Source: Rathayibacter sp. VKM Ac-2856 (lineage in GTDB: Bacteria; Actinomycetota; Actinomycetes; Actinomycetales; Microbacteriaceae). Taken from it: 64,000 nucleotides of DNA. Both the position numbers and the translations under genes were made by a program. The stretch lies in NCBI RefSeq assembly GCF_013205055.1, contig NZ_JABMLF010000003.1, forward strand, positions 372,001 to 436,000, given 5' to 3'. Of this stretch, positions 45,167 through 53,849 are shown one piece after another (positions within the stretch are counted from its first letter, which is position 1; each line of letters starts with the position of its first letter). Below the pieces are notes generated by a model. It did not search any database. It saw only the letters and a list, made by a program, of their open reading frames with translations, and was not told the origin of the DNA.

Positions 45167-45625
45167 TCAGCCGGCGACGGAGGCGGCGGGATCGAGGTGG
45201 TCGGCGAGGGCGTCGAGCGCCTGGTCCCAGCCGTCGTAGTACGAGTCGTCGCCCTGCTCGCCGTCGACTCCGGCGAGCTCGAAGGTCAGCCGGGTGAGCT
45301 CGCCGGCCGAGCGGATCGACACCGTCGCGACCGGCGCCGCGGCGTCGCCGGGCTCGCCCCAAGTGAAGACGAGCCGCTCGGGCGCGCTGATCTCGCGGTA
45401 CTCCCCGCCGGTCGGGTAGGTCTCCTCGCTGGCGGCGGAGACCATCGTGTAGGCGTAGCGGCCGCCGACCCGCAGGTCGACCTCGACGGACTCGCGCGGC
45501 GTGGTGAGCCCGCGGGCGTGCCACCACTCGGCGATCTCGTCGGGGTCGGTCCACGCGCTCCAGATCTCCTCCGGAGTCGCGTCGAAGAGGCGGGTGAGGG
45601 TGAAGCCCTGAGCGTCGTCGGTCAT
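45167..45625 (-). CDS. SRPBCC / AHSA1-domain protein
   Basis: A 152-residue START-like domain protein. FTLTRLFDATPEEIWSAWTDPDEIAEWW and the late GWDQALDALADHL are the family ends. Such proteins bind hydrophobic ligands in a central cavity; many actinobacterial members are of unknown role. AAGGAGC precedes the start. It appears to be a single gene. Confidence 0.9.
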   Translation of the reverse strand: MTDDAQGFTLTRLFDATPEEIWSAWTDPDEIAEWWHARGLTTPRESVEVDLRVGGRYAYTMVSAASEETYPTGGEYREISAPERLVFTWGEPGDAAAPVATVSIRSAGELTRLTFELAGVDGEQGDDSYYDGWDQALDALADHLDPAASVAG

Positions 45626-45690
45626 GGTCGTGCTCCTTCTGCGGTGGGTGGTGTCACGCGCGAGGCTACGCCCGCTCGCGCGAGCGGCGA

Positions 45691-45760
45691 GCAGAACATC
45701 AGCTGAGAGCGACTCTCATCGCTCATCACGGATGGAAGGCGTTCTCGGCTGATGCTGTGT
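45691..45760. repeat. ACAACATCAGCTGAGA-family hairpin, degenerate copy
   Basis: GCAGAACATCAGCTGAGAGC (45691-45710) faces GTTCTCGGCTGATGCTGTGT (about 45741-45760), with an inner CTCATC/GATGG pairing. It is the third location of the family seen at 41829 and 63819. Confidence 0.75.
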
Positions 45761-45840
45761 CGAGCCGCACCCGCCTCATGCTGTGTCGAGCCGCACCCGC
45801 CTCATGCTGTGTCGAGCCGCACCCGCCTCATGCTGGTCGA
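45749..45840. repeat. 26-bp tandem repeat
   Basis: CTSATGCTGTGTCGAGCC followed by GCACCCGC repeats three times with a 26-bp period (45749, 45775, 45801), and a fourth partial copy runs into a dispersed hairpin unit. The repeat seems to have grown from the junction of the two repeat families. Confidence 0.9.
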
Positions 45841-45957
45841 GTAGCCCCGCAGGGGCGTAGCGCGACCCGCCGTCACGAGCAGGACGGGTCTGCAGATCCG
45901 ACTTCGGACGGCGGTGGATCTCGATGCGCCCGCTGCGCGGGCTGCTCGATCAGCATG
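45827..45957. repeat. Dispersed hairpin repeats, cluster 8
   Basis: Two inward-facing units have cores GCCCC-gca-GGGGC and GCCCGC-tgc-GCGGGC. They lie upstream of the SRPBCC gene and downstream of the SulP gene. Confidence 0.85.
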
Positions 45958-46030
45958 GTTGGGCCCCCTGTGCACCCGGTGGTCTCTCCCGGGAGACCTG
46001 CCGGGCGGGGCCTCCGGAGCGACCGCCGGG

Positions 46031-47554
46031 TCAGCTGCCGAGGCGGCCGGTCAGGCGGCGGTGGAAGCCGCTGCTGCGCTCGTCGAGGCCCTCGATCGCG
46101 ACGGTCGCGCCGTGGTCGCGGTACTTCGTCTCGATGGAGTCGAGGGCGGCGACGGTCGAGGCGTCCCAGATCTGGGCGCGGCCGAGGTCGATCACCACGG
46201 CGGACGGGTCGTCGGAGTAGGCGAAGCGGTCGACGAGGTCGTTGCTGCTGCCGAAGAAGAGCGGGCCGGTCACCGTGTAGCGGACCGACTCCCCGTCGTC
46301 GGCGACCGCGCGCTCGACCGCGATCACGTGGGCGACGCGGCGGGCGAAGAGGATCATCGCGAGGATCACGCCGACGAGGACGCCGAGCGCCAGGTTGTCG
46401 GTCGCGACGACGACCACGACGGTGACGACCATCACCAGGGTCTCCGGCACGGGCATCCTGCGCAGGGTCGAGGGGCGGAGGCTGTGCCAGTCGACAGTGC
46501 TGATCGCGACGATCATCATCACCGCGGCGAGCGCCACCATCGGGATGCGACCCATCACCGAGCTCAGGCCGGTGACCAGCGCGAGCAGGAAGACGCCGGC
46601 GACGATCGTCGAGATCCGGGTGCGCGCGCCTCCGGTCTTCACGTTGAGCACGGTCTGGCCGATCATCGCGCAGCCGGCGATGCCGCCGTAGAAGCCGGCG
46701 AGCAGGTTCGAGACGCCGAGCGCCCAGGACTCGCGGCCCTTGTGCGAGGGGGTGCCGGTCATCTCGTCGACGAGCTTGGCGGTGAGCAGCGTCTCCATCA
46801 GGCCGACGAAGGCGACACTGAGGGCGGTCGGCAGGATCAGCTGGAGGGTCGTGAGGTCCAGCGGCACGAGGAACGGGGTGATGCCGGGCAGCTGCCCGGT
46901 CAGCGGGCCCTCGTCGGCGACGTCGGGCACGGCGAGGTTCGCGAGGATCACGACGGCCGTCACGACGACGATCGCGACGAGCGGGGCGGGCACCGCGGTG
47001 GTGAAGCGGGGCAGCACGAAGATGATCAGGAGGGTCGCGGCGAAGAGCGCGTAGGCGATCCACGGCACTCCGATGACGTGCGGCACCTGCGCCAGGAAGA
47101 TCAGGATCCCGAGCGCGTTGACGAAGCCGATCATCACGGAGCGCGGGATGAAGCGCATCAGCCGGGCGAGACCCGCGAAGCCGAAGACGATCTGGATCAC
47201 CGCGGCGAGGATCACCGTGGGCAGCACGTACTCGACGCCGTGCTCGGAGACGAGCGGCGCGATGACCAGCGCGACCGAGCCGGCGGCCGCCGTGATCACG
47301 CCGGGGCGCCCGCCGAGGATCGACATCGTCAGGGCGAGGACGATCGACGCGACGAGGCTCACCATCGGGTCCACCCCGGCGACGACGGAGAAGGAGATGA
47401 CCTCCGGCACGAGCGCGAGCGTCGTCACCATGCCGGCGAGCACCTCGCGGGAGAGCTGCCGCGGCGAGCGGAGGGCGTCGAGGACGGTGATCGCGCGGTG
47501 CACCGGCGCGGGACCGTCGGGCAGACCGGCGGCGGGGGTGGTGGGGACGGACAC
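46031..47554 (-). CDS. SulP-family anion transporter with STAS domain
   Basis: A 507-residue transporter. Residues 35-390 form the membrane domain (LAGMVTTLALVPEVISFSVVAGVDP, NALGILIFLAQVP, GETLLTAKL-like segment MELLTAKLVDEMTG region). Residues 405-500 form a cytoplasmic STAS domain (VRYTVTGPLFFGSSNDLVDRF, VVIDLGRAQIWDASTVAALDSI). SulP proteins carry sulfate, bicarbonate or dicarboxylates, and the substrate cannot be chosen here. I start at GTG 47554, eight bases after GGAG; the longer frame to 47806 lacks support. It is divergent from a MerR gene. Confidence 0.9.
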   Translation of the reverse strand: MSVPTTPAAGLPDGPAPVHRAITVLDALRSPRQLSREVLAGMVTTLALVPEVISFSVVAGVDPMVSLVASIVLALTMSILGGRPGVITAAAGSVALVIAPLVSEHGVEYVLPTVILAAVIQIVFGFAGLARLMRFIPRSVMIGFVNALGILIFLAQVPHVIGVPWIAYALFAATLLIIFVLPRFTTAVPAPLVAIVVVTAVVILANLAVPDVADEGPLTGQLPGITPFLVPLDLTTLQLILPTALSVAFVGLMETLLTAKLVDEMTGTPSHKGRESWALGVSNLLAGFYGGIAGCAMIGQTVLNVKTGGARTRISTIVAGVFLLALVTGLSSVMGRIPMVALAAVMMIVAISTVDWHSLRPSTLRRMPVPETLVMVVTVVVVVATDNLALGVLVGVILAMILFARRVAHVIAVERAVADDGESVRYTVTGPLFFGSSNDLVDRFAYSDDPSAVVIDLGRAQIWDASTVAALDSIETKYRDHGATVAIEGLDERSSGFHRRLTGRLGS

Positions 47555-47664
47555 GACGGTCTCCAGGGCGGACGGGCTCGGCGAGAGCGGCGGTCGGGGA
47601 GGTGCGCGGCGTCGCGCGAGCCGGGCCCTCGACCGCGGAGAATGGTGCGGGACCCTCGGCAGCA

Positions 47665-47686
47665 AACCTACCGCAACGTGAGGGTT
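47665..47686. promoter_or_regulatory. Possible MerR operator between the SulP and MerR genes
   Basis: AACCT and AGGGTT half-sites are separated by 11 bases and immediately followed by TTGACC, which could be a -35 box for the MerR gene. The dyad is imperfect, so this is a weak assignment. Confidence 0.3.
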
Positions 47687-47705
47687 GACCGGGCAGGGAG
47701 CGACG

Positions 47706-48119
47706 ATGACGGAGAGACGGGCAGTCGAGCTGACGGCCGAGGAGGTCGAGGCGACCATGCGCATCGGCGAGCTCGCCGACCGGTCCTCGCTGTCGCTGCG
47801 CACCATCCGGCACTACGACGAGGTCGGGCTGCTCACCCCCAGCGGCCGCACCGAGGGCGGCTTCCGCCTGTACACCGAGCGCGACTTCGACCGCCTGCTG
47901 CTCATCCGCCGGATGAAGCCGCTCGGCTACACCCTCGAGGCGATGACCGAGCTGCTGCGCGTGGTCGACAGCCTCGAGGCGGCGAGCACCCCGGAGGAGA
48001 CCGCGGCGATCCGCGCGCAGCTCGCGGCGTTCGAGGAGGAGGCGTCGCTCCGGCGGGCGAAGCTGGAGGATCAGCTGGCGATGGCCGACGAGTTCCTCGC
48101 CCTGCTGCGCGCGCGCTGA
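47706..48119 (+). CDS. MerR-family regulator
   Basis: A 137-residue regulator. The winged helix domain starts with MRIGELADRSSLSLRTIRHYDEVGLLTPSGRTEGGFRLY (read in two parts), followed by a coiled-coil dimerisation helix (EEEASLRRAKLEDQLAMADEFLALL). No cysteine-rich metal site is visible. ATG 47706 has AGGGAG upstream; ATG 47757, directly at MRIGELA, is also possible. It is 26 bases before the FAD monooxygenase, so the two probably form one operon, and it is divergent from the SulP gene. Confidence 0.9.
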   Translation: MTERRAVELTAEEVEATMRIGELADRSSLSLRTIRHYDEVGLLTPSGRTEGGFRLYTERDFDRLLLIRRMKPLGYTLEAMTELLRVVDSLEAASTPEETAAIRAQLAAFEEEASLRRAKLEDQLAMADEFLALLRAR

Positions 48120-48145
48120 CCGCCCGCATCTGCTTGCATGGAGGG

Positions 48146-49351
48146 ATGAGCGCCGAGCCGGAGCAGGACCCGCCGCGCACCGGAGTGCTCGTCGTCGGCG
48201 GCGGCCCGGTCGGGGTGCTGCTGGGCGCGCTGCTCGCCAGCCGCGGGATCGACGTGCAGGTGTGGGAGCGGCGGGCCGCGGTGCCCGCCGGGTCGCGGGC
48301 CATCGGCATCCATCCCCCCTCGCTCGACGCGATGACCGAGGTCGGCGCGACCGAGCGGATCCTCGCCGAGGGCGTCCGGGTCGCGGAGGGCGTCGCGGTG
48401 AGCCGCCGCCGCACCCTCGGCTCGCTGTCCTTCGCGCGGGCCTCGCGCACGCATCCCTACGTCGTCACCCTCGATCAGCACCGCACCGAGTCGATCCTGC
48501 GCGAGCGGCTGAGCGCCGCGGCGCCCGACGCGCTGCGCTCGGGACTCACGCTGACCGGGCTCGCCCGCGAGCGCGACCACGTCGACGCGACGGGGACCGA
48601 CGAGCACGGCGCCACGGTGACCGTGCGGACCGCGTTCGTCGTCGGCGCGGACGGGGCGCGCAGCGCGGTGCGGGAGCTGCTCGGCATCCGCAGCACGGGC
48701 CGCGACTACCCCGACTCCTACGTCATGGGCGACTTCGCCGACCCGGAGCCGCCCGCGCGCGCGGCCTCGGCGCTCGTCGACGTCGGACCGGACGGCGTGA
48801 TCGAGTCGTTCCCGCTGCCGGGCGGGCGGCGGCGCTACGTGGCGCTCGCCGGCGACGACCTCGAGGCGCCCGCGTGGCGCCCGGACGCGGCGCCCGACCC
48901 GGCCGCCGCCCTCGCGCTCAGCGCCGTGGTGCGGGCGCGCACCGGAGCCGAGCCGGACCCGGCGACCTGCACGATGCTCAGCGGGTTCCAGGTGCGGCGG
49001 CGCGCGGCCGAGCGGATCGGCGTCGGCCGGGTGGTGCTGATCGGGGACGCCGCGCACGAGATCAGCCCGATCGGCGGGCAGGGGATGAACCTCGGCTGGC
49101 TCGACGCGGCCGAGCTCGCGCCGCTGCTCGCCGGCGCCGTGCGCAGCGGCTCGGCGGGGCCGTTCCCCGCCTTCGCCCGGCGGCGGACGCGGGCGGCGCG
49201 GCGCGCGGCGCGGCAGGCCGAGCTGAACATGGCGGCCGGGCGGCCGACCGGGGGCGCGGGCCTGCGCGGGCGCGAGAGCCTGCTCCGGGCACTGCTGGCG
49301 CTGCCGACCTCGGACGTGCTCGCGCGGGTGTACTCGATGCGCTGGTCGTAG
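48146..49351 (+). CDS. FAD-dependent aromatic-type monooxygenase
   Basis: A 401-residue flavoprotein of the p-hydroxybenzoate hydroxylase group. It has the N-terminal GVLVVGGGPVGVLLGALLASRG, the middle VVGADGARSAVRELLG (DG motif) and the late VVLIGDAAHEISPIGGQGMNLGWLDA. It hydroxylates or epoxidises a small molecule using NAD(P)H. The substrate is unknown. It follows the MerR gene and ends 34 bases from the convergent UbiA gene. Confidence 0.9.
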   Translation: MSAEPEQDPPRTGVLVVGGGPVGVLLGALLASRGIDVQVWERRAAVPAGSRAIGIHPPSLDAMTEVGATERILAEGVRVAEGVAVSRRRTLGSLSFARASRTHPYVVTLDQHRTESILRERLSAAAPDALRSGLTLTGLARERDHVDATGTDEHGATVTVRTAFVVGADGARSAVRELLGIRSTGRDYPDSYVMGDFADPEPPARAASALVDVGPDGVIESFPLPGGRRRYVALAGDDLEAPAWRPDAAPDPAAALALSAVVRARTGAEPDPATCTMLSGFQVRRRAAERIGVGRVVLIGDAAHEISPIGGQGMNLGWLDAAELAPLLAGAVRSGSAGPFPAFARRRTRAARRAARQAELNMAAGRPTGGAGLRGRESLLRALLALPTSDVLARVYSMRWS

Positions 49352-49385
49352 GGGCCGCTGCGGGTCTGTCCTCGGGGGGCGCTGC

Positions 49386-50237
49386 TCAGGCGACCAGCCG
49401 GGCGCCCGCCAGGCCGAGCTCGACGACGAGGACGAGCGACGAGGCGATCACCAGCCGGAAGAGCGTGCGGGTCGGTGGACCGGTGAGCACGAGCCGGATG
49501 CCGGCCGCCGCCAGCACGAGGACCGCGACGGTCGCGACGACGGCGAGGACCACTCCGGCGCCGCCCACCGGATCGTCGCCGACGACCTGGCCGAGCAGCA
49601 CGAGGACCGCGCCGAGCATCAGCGAGCCGAACGCGACGACGCCGGACAGGCGCAGACCGAGCCGGTGCGGGAAGCCGCGGACGCCGGTCGCGGCGTCGTC
49701 GACGAGGTCCGGGAGGACGTTGGTGCAGTGGATCGCGACGCCGAAGACCGCGCCCGTCGCGACCGCCCACCAGGCCGGCAGCTGCCCGCCGCCCGCGGCG
49801 ACCGACACGACGGGGAGCAGCCCGAAGGCGACGAGGAACGGCGCGACCGAGAACGCGGTGCGCTTGAGCCCGGCGTCGTAGGCCCAGCCCGCGGCGACGA
49901 GGACGATGTGCGCGACCGCGGCGACCGGCCCGAGCAGGAGTGAGAGCACGACCGCGACGGCCGCGGTGCCGAGCGCGGCGGCCCGGACCTCGCCGACGCT
50001 GATCCGGCCGAGGGCGACCGGCTTGTCCGTGCGGCCCACGGCGCGGTCGCGGTCGACGTCGATCCAGTCGTTCGCCAGCCCGATCGAGAGCTGTCCCGCG
50101 AGCACGGCGAGCGCCACGAGCACGACGATCCCGAGCGGATGGCCGGACGCGGCGGCGAGCACGGTCGCCAGCACGGTGACGGTGACGGTCGGCCCGGGGT
50201 GCGACGACGCCAGCAGGAGGCGCACCCGGGACGTCAT
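49386..50237 (-). CDS. UbiA-family prenyltransferase
   Basis: A 283-residue membrane protein with eight to nine helices. The two aspartate-rich motifs that hold the prenyl diphosphate magnesium are NDWIDVDRD (about 56-64) and NVLPDLVDD. The small loop WAYDAGLKRT is typical. The acceptor could be an aromatic, quinone precursor or glycerol phosphate. It is convergent with the FAD monooxygenase; a joint pathway making a prenylated, oxidised product is speculative. Confidence 0.9.
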   Translation of the reverse strand: MTSRVRLLLASSHPGPTVTVTVLATVLAAASGHPLGIVVLVALAVLAGQLSIGLANDWIDVDRDRAVGRTDKPVALGRISVGEVRAAALGTAAVAVVLSLLLGPVAAVAHIVLVAAGWAYDAGLKRTAFSVAPFLVAFGLLPVVSVAAGGGQLPAWWAVATGAVFGVAIHCTNVLPDLVDDAATGVRGFPHRLGLRLSGVVAFGSLMLGAVLVLLGQVVGDDPVGGAGVVLAVVATVAVLVLAAAGIRLVLTGPPTRTLFRLVIASSLVLVVELGLAGARLVA

Positions 50238-50289
50238 CCCTCCACCCTACGAGGCCGACGCCTGAAGACGGGGGCGGCCGGTCTGCACG

Positions 50290-50515
50290 GGTGGGTCTCG
50301 ATACGCCCCTGCGGGGCTACTCGACCAACGGAGGGGGACGCCCGAACCGCGGGCACTGCATGCGGATCGAGCAACCCGCAGCGCGCTGCATGCCGTCGAG
50401 CAAACCGCAGGGCACTGCGTGCTGGTCGAGTAGCCCGCAGGGCGCATCGAGACCCGCCGCCACTGCATGCTGGTCGAGTAGCCCGCAGGGCGTATCGAGA
50501 CCCGCCTCGATCAGG
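50290..50515. repeat. Dispersed hairpin repeats, cluster 9
   Basis: One forward unit with core GCCCC-tgc-GGGGC is followed by a series of degraded inverse copies (GATCGAGCAACCCGCAG, GTCGAGCAAACCGCAGGG, GTCGAGTAGCCCGCAGGGCG twice). The inverse copies have lost the second half of the core stem. The gap also holds the divergent promoters of the UbiA gene and the small secreted protein. Confidence 0.8.
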
Positions 50516-50688
50516 CATTCCCTCCTCCGAACTGAGGTCCCGACGGCCGCCGGCCGAACCGCCGCGCACAGAAGAAGCCCAGAAAGGTGACAGGCGGCGC
50601 ATCGGGTCGGCGCCCTAGGCTCGAGTCGTTCTGACACCGCTCCCACACCCCCGGGACGGCGACCCCCACGACGCCAAGGACGACGCCG

Positions 50689-50880
50689 ATGAACCGCATA
50701 CCCAGCAACCGCACGACCGTGATCACCGCACTGGCCTGCGGCCTGCTGCTCTCGACCGGAGTGGCCGCCCAGGGCGCCGCCGCAGACACGGCCGCCGCGT
50801 CGCTCGAGGACCACCTCGGCCCGGACACCGGCGCCGGCGACACGCTGCTCGTGAACGGGCGCGCGTACCCGCTCGAGTAG
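50689..50880 (+). CDS. Small secreted protein of unknown function
   Basis: A 63-residue protein: signal peptide (ITALACGLLLSTGVAAQGAAADT) and a 30-residue acidic mature part ending VNGRAYPLE. AAGGA lies before ATG 50689. It resembles no family I know. It precedes the Ig-repeat surface protein by about 200 bases in the same direction. Confidence 0.65.
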   Translation: MNRIPSNRTTVITALACGLLLSTGVAAQGAAADTAAASLEDHLGPDTGAGDTLLVNGRAYPLE

Positions 50881-51077
50881 CACCCGGCCACCGCCCGGCG
50901 GATTCCCGCCAGGCAGGTCGGCACTGAGTAGTTCCCTCCAGACCGCCCCGAAAGGGTGGTACCCGCTCCCTGTGACTCTCATCACACTGAGGAGCCTCCT
51001 CGACGGACGTGGCTCTGCCGCGCTCGGGTCTCGCAGGCGCAGCACCGCACCCGATCGCCGCTCGTCCTGGAGTCGTC

Positions 51078-53753
51078 ATGCCCGAACCCCGTCCCGCCCG
51101 CGCGCGGGTCCTCGCCCTCGCCACCGCCCTCGCCGTCGGCGTCGGACTGCTCGTCGCCCCGGCGGCCGCAGCCGCGGAGGCCGCGCCCGCGCCGGTCTCG
51201 ACCACCTCCGGCGAGTGGCACACCGATCGGTCGGCCGCCCGACAGGCCGCACCGCAGGCCGTCGAGCCGCGCGCGCTGGTCGCCGCGACCCCGCCCGCGA
51301 ACGACCTGCGCGAGAACGCGACCGTCGTGACGACGCTCCCGTATTCCGCGTACGGCGTCCCCTATGTCGGAGCGACCCTGTCGGAGGGCGAGAACTCGAC
51401 CTGCCGGACGACCGACCCGGACTACACCGAGTACTTCGAGGGCGGCGACAGCTCGATCTGGTTCAAGTACACGTCGACCAAGCGGCAGACACTGACCTTC
51501 AGCGGATCCTCGCCGGGATACACGCAGATCGTCAGTGCCTTCCCGGAGGGCCCGACCACGGACGCCACGCGGATCAGCTGCGCAGAGCTCGGCTTCCGGA
51601 ACGCGAACTTCCTTCAGGCAGAGGCCGGGCGGACCTATTACTTCCAGGTCACCTCTGATTTCCTCTCGTCCGGCGTAGCGGCCGGAACCGCGGAGTTCTC
51701 TCTTTCCGCGAGTGCGGCAATCCCCAATACGACATATGGATCGGCGTCCGTCATCTCGACGCTGCCTGCCACGGTTGCAGGATCGACCACGAAGATCGAC
51801 AGCAACTGGTACGAGCCATACGAGGGCTGCGACTGGAATCCCTTCATGGGCTCGGTCTGGTACAAGTACCGCGCTACGACGTCCGGGACTGTGCGGGCAG
51901 ACGTCGGCGAGAGTTTTGCGCCGATGAACATCGCCAGTTACGACTCGGACGGCATCACACCAGGCAGCATGCTCGACTGCGGGGAGCAGTCTGCTGAACC
52001 GCAGGGCTACGACTACTCCTTTGACCGCGCCAACGTCGAGTTCGCTGTCACGGCGGGTAAGACGTACTTCCTCCAGGTCGGCAACTTCAGCTTCGACGAG
52101 GGCGACTTCGTCCTGAAGGTCTCCAACGTCGGCACCCTCACCCCCGCGACGCCGACGATCAGCGGGTCCGGAGCCGTCGGAGACACGCTGACCGCCGTGC
52201 CCGGCACGTGGGGTCCGCAGCCGGTGACCCTGGGCTATCAGTGGTTCAACAACGGCTATGCGATCGAGGGGGCCACTGGGCCGCAGTACCTCGTCACCGA
52301 CTCCGACTACTACCGCGGCTCGATCACCGTCGAGGTCACCGGCACCAAGGCCGGCTATGCGACGGCCAAGCGCACCAGCACCGCCACCACCGTCACCGCC
52401 GGATCGCTCACGAACTCCGTGCCGACCGTCACCGGCTCGTCCGCGGTCGGCGGGACGCTCACCGCGAACCCGGGCAACTGGGGGCCCGCGCCCGTCGAGC
52501 TGGCGTACCAGTGGAAGCGCAACGGGACCGCGATCGCGGGCGCCACGGGGAGCAGCTACGTCGTCACCTCCGCCGACTCCGGCACTGCGCTCACCGTCAG
52601 CGTCACCGGCACGAAGTACGGCTACACGACCGCCACCCGCACGAGCTCGGCCACGCAGGTCGGTCTGCCCCTGCAGACGCTGATGCCGACGCCGACCATC
52701 TCCGGCAGCACCACCGTCGGCTCGACGCTGACCGCGAACCCGGGCACCTGGGACTCCGGTGTCACGCTGACCTACCAGTGGAAGAAGAACGGCGGCACGT
52801 ACATCTCCGGCGCCACCGCGAAGACGTACGTGCTGAAGCCCTCGGACGCCGGCGCGACGCTCACCGTGAGCGTCACCGGCACCAAGCCCGGCTACTCCCC
52901 CGCCACCAAGACCAGCGCGACGACCGCCGCCGTCACGAACGGCGCGGTGATCACCGGAGCGACGCCGACCATCACCGGCACCGCGACCGTCGGGCAGAAG
53001 CTCACCGCGGTGCCCGGCACCTGGACGCCCTCTCCCGTGACCCTCGCGTACCAGTGGAAGCGCAACGGCACCGCGATCAGCGGCGCCACCGCGAGCACCT
53101 ACACGCTCGTCGCCGCGGACGCGGGAGCGGCGATCACCGTCGCCGTCACCGGCACGAAGTCCGGCTACACGGCGGTCACGAAGACCAGCGCCGCGGTCAC
53201 CGCGAAGGCCGCACTGCAGACGCTCATGCCGACCCCGACGATCACCGGCACCACGAAGGTCGGCTCGACCCTCACCGCCAACGCCGGCACCTGGGACGCG
53301 GGCACGACGCTGACCTACCAGTGGAAGAAGAACAACGGCGTCTACATCTCCGGCGCCACCGCGAAGACCTACGTGCTGAAGGCGTCCGACGCCGGCGCGA
53401 CCGTCACCGTCTCCGTCACCTCCACCAAGCCCGGCTACTCCCCCGCCACCAAGACCAGCGCCACCACGGCGCTCGTCACCGGCGGCGTGCTGACCGGCGC
53501 GACCCCGACGATCACCGGGACCGCGAAGGTCGGCCAGACCCTCACCGCGGTCCCCGGCACCTGGAGCCCCGCGCCCGTCGCGCTGAGCTACCAGTGGAAG
53601 CGGGGCGGCACCGCGATCTCGGGCGCCACCTCCGCGACCTACAAGACCGTCTCGGCGGACGCGGGCAAGGCGATCACGGTGACGGTCACCGGCACGAAGG
53701 CCGGCTTCACCACGCTGGCGAAGACGAGCGCGGCCAAGACGGTCGTCAAGTAG
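51078..53753 (+). CDS. Secreted repeat protein with six Ig-like domains
   Basis: An 891-residue exported protein. After a signal peptide come two related beta domains of about 130 residues (ANDLRENATVVTTLPYSAYG and PNTTYGSASVISTLPATVAG), each with WFKYTST / WYKYRATT motifs, resembling pre-peptidase C-terminal domains. Residues 355-891 hold six tandem repeats of about 90 residues with the pattern TPTITGTAKVGSTLTA, PGTW, YQWKRNG, ISGATS, TVTGTKAGY. The same repeats occur twice in the GH16 protein. No catalytic domain or wall-sorting signal is seen. The N-terminal part (51330-52110) is clearly lower in GC. ATG 51078 follows GGAG. It is probably a structural or adhesive surface protein. Confidence 0.85.
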   Translation: MPEPRPARARVLALATALAVGVGLLVAPAAAAAEAAPAPVSTTSGEWHTDRSAARQAAPQAVEPRALVAATPPANDLRENATVVTTLPYSAYGVPYVGATLSEGENSTCRTTDPDYTEYFEGGDSSIWFKYTSTKRQTLTFSGSSPGYTQIVSAFPEGPTTDATRISCAELGFRNANFLQAEAGRTYYFQVTSDFLSSGVAAGTAEFSLSASAAIPNTTYGSASVISTLPATVAGSTTKIDSNWYEPYEGCDWNPFMGSVWYKYRATTSGTVRADVGESFAPMNIASYDSDGITPGSMLDCGEQSAEPQGYDYSFDRANVEFAVTAGKTYFLQVGNFSFDEGDFVLKVSNVGTLTPATPTISGSGAVGDTLTAVPGTWGPQPVTLGYQWFNNGYAIEGATGPQYLVTDSDYYRGSITVEVTGTKAGYATAKRTSTATTVTAGSLTNSVPTVTGSSAVGGTLTANPGNWGPAPVELAYQWKRNGTAIAGATGSSYVVTSADSGTALTVSVTGTKYGYTTATRTSSATQVGLPLQTLMPTPTISGSTTVGSTLTANPGTWDSGVTLTYQWKKNGGTYISGATAKTYVLKPSDAGATLTVSVTGTKPGYSPATKTSATTAAVTNGAVITGATPTITGTATVGQKLTAVPGTWTPSPVTLAYQWKRNGTAISGATASTYTLVAADAGAAITVAVTGTKSGYTAVTKTSAAVTAKAALQTLMPTPTITGTTKVGSTLTANAGTWDAGTTLTYQWKKNNGVYISGATAKTYVLKASDAGATVTVSVTSTKPGYSPATKTSATTALVTGGVLTGATPTITGTAKVGQTLTAVPGTWSPAPVALSYQWKRGGTAISGATSATYKTVSADAGKAITVTVTGTKAGFTTLAKTSAAKTVVK

Positions 53754-53849
53754 GAGGAGCGTCCGGACGTAACCCCCCGGACACCCGAGGGGGGCGCGGG
53801 CGTGCGAGGCTTGATGGTCGCCGCCCGCTCTCCCCTCCCTCAGGACACC

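Noticed and set aside
45749-45840. Short direct repeats that might be a CRISPR array
   Set aside because: Units are strictly tandem with no unique spacers, and no cas gene is present.
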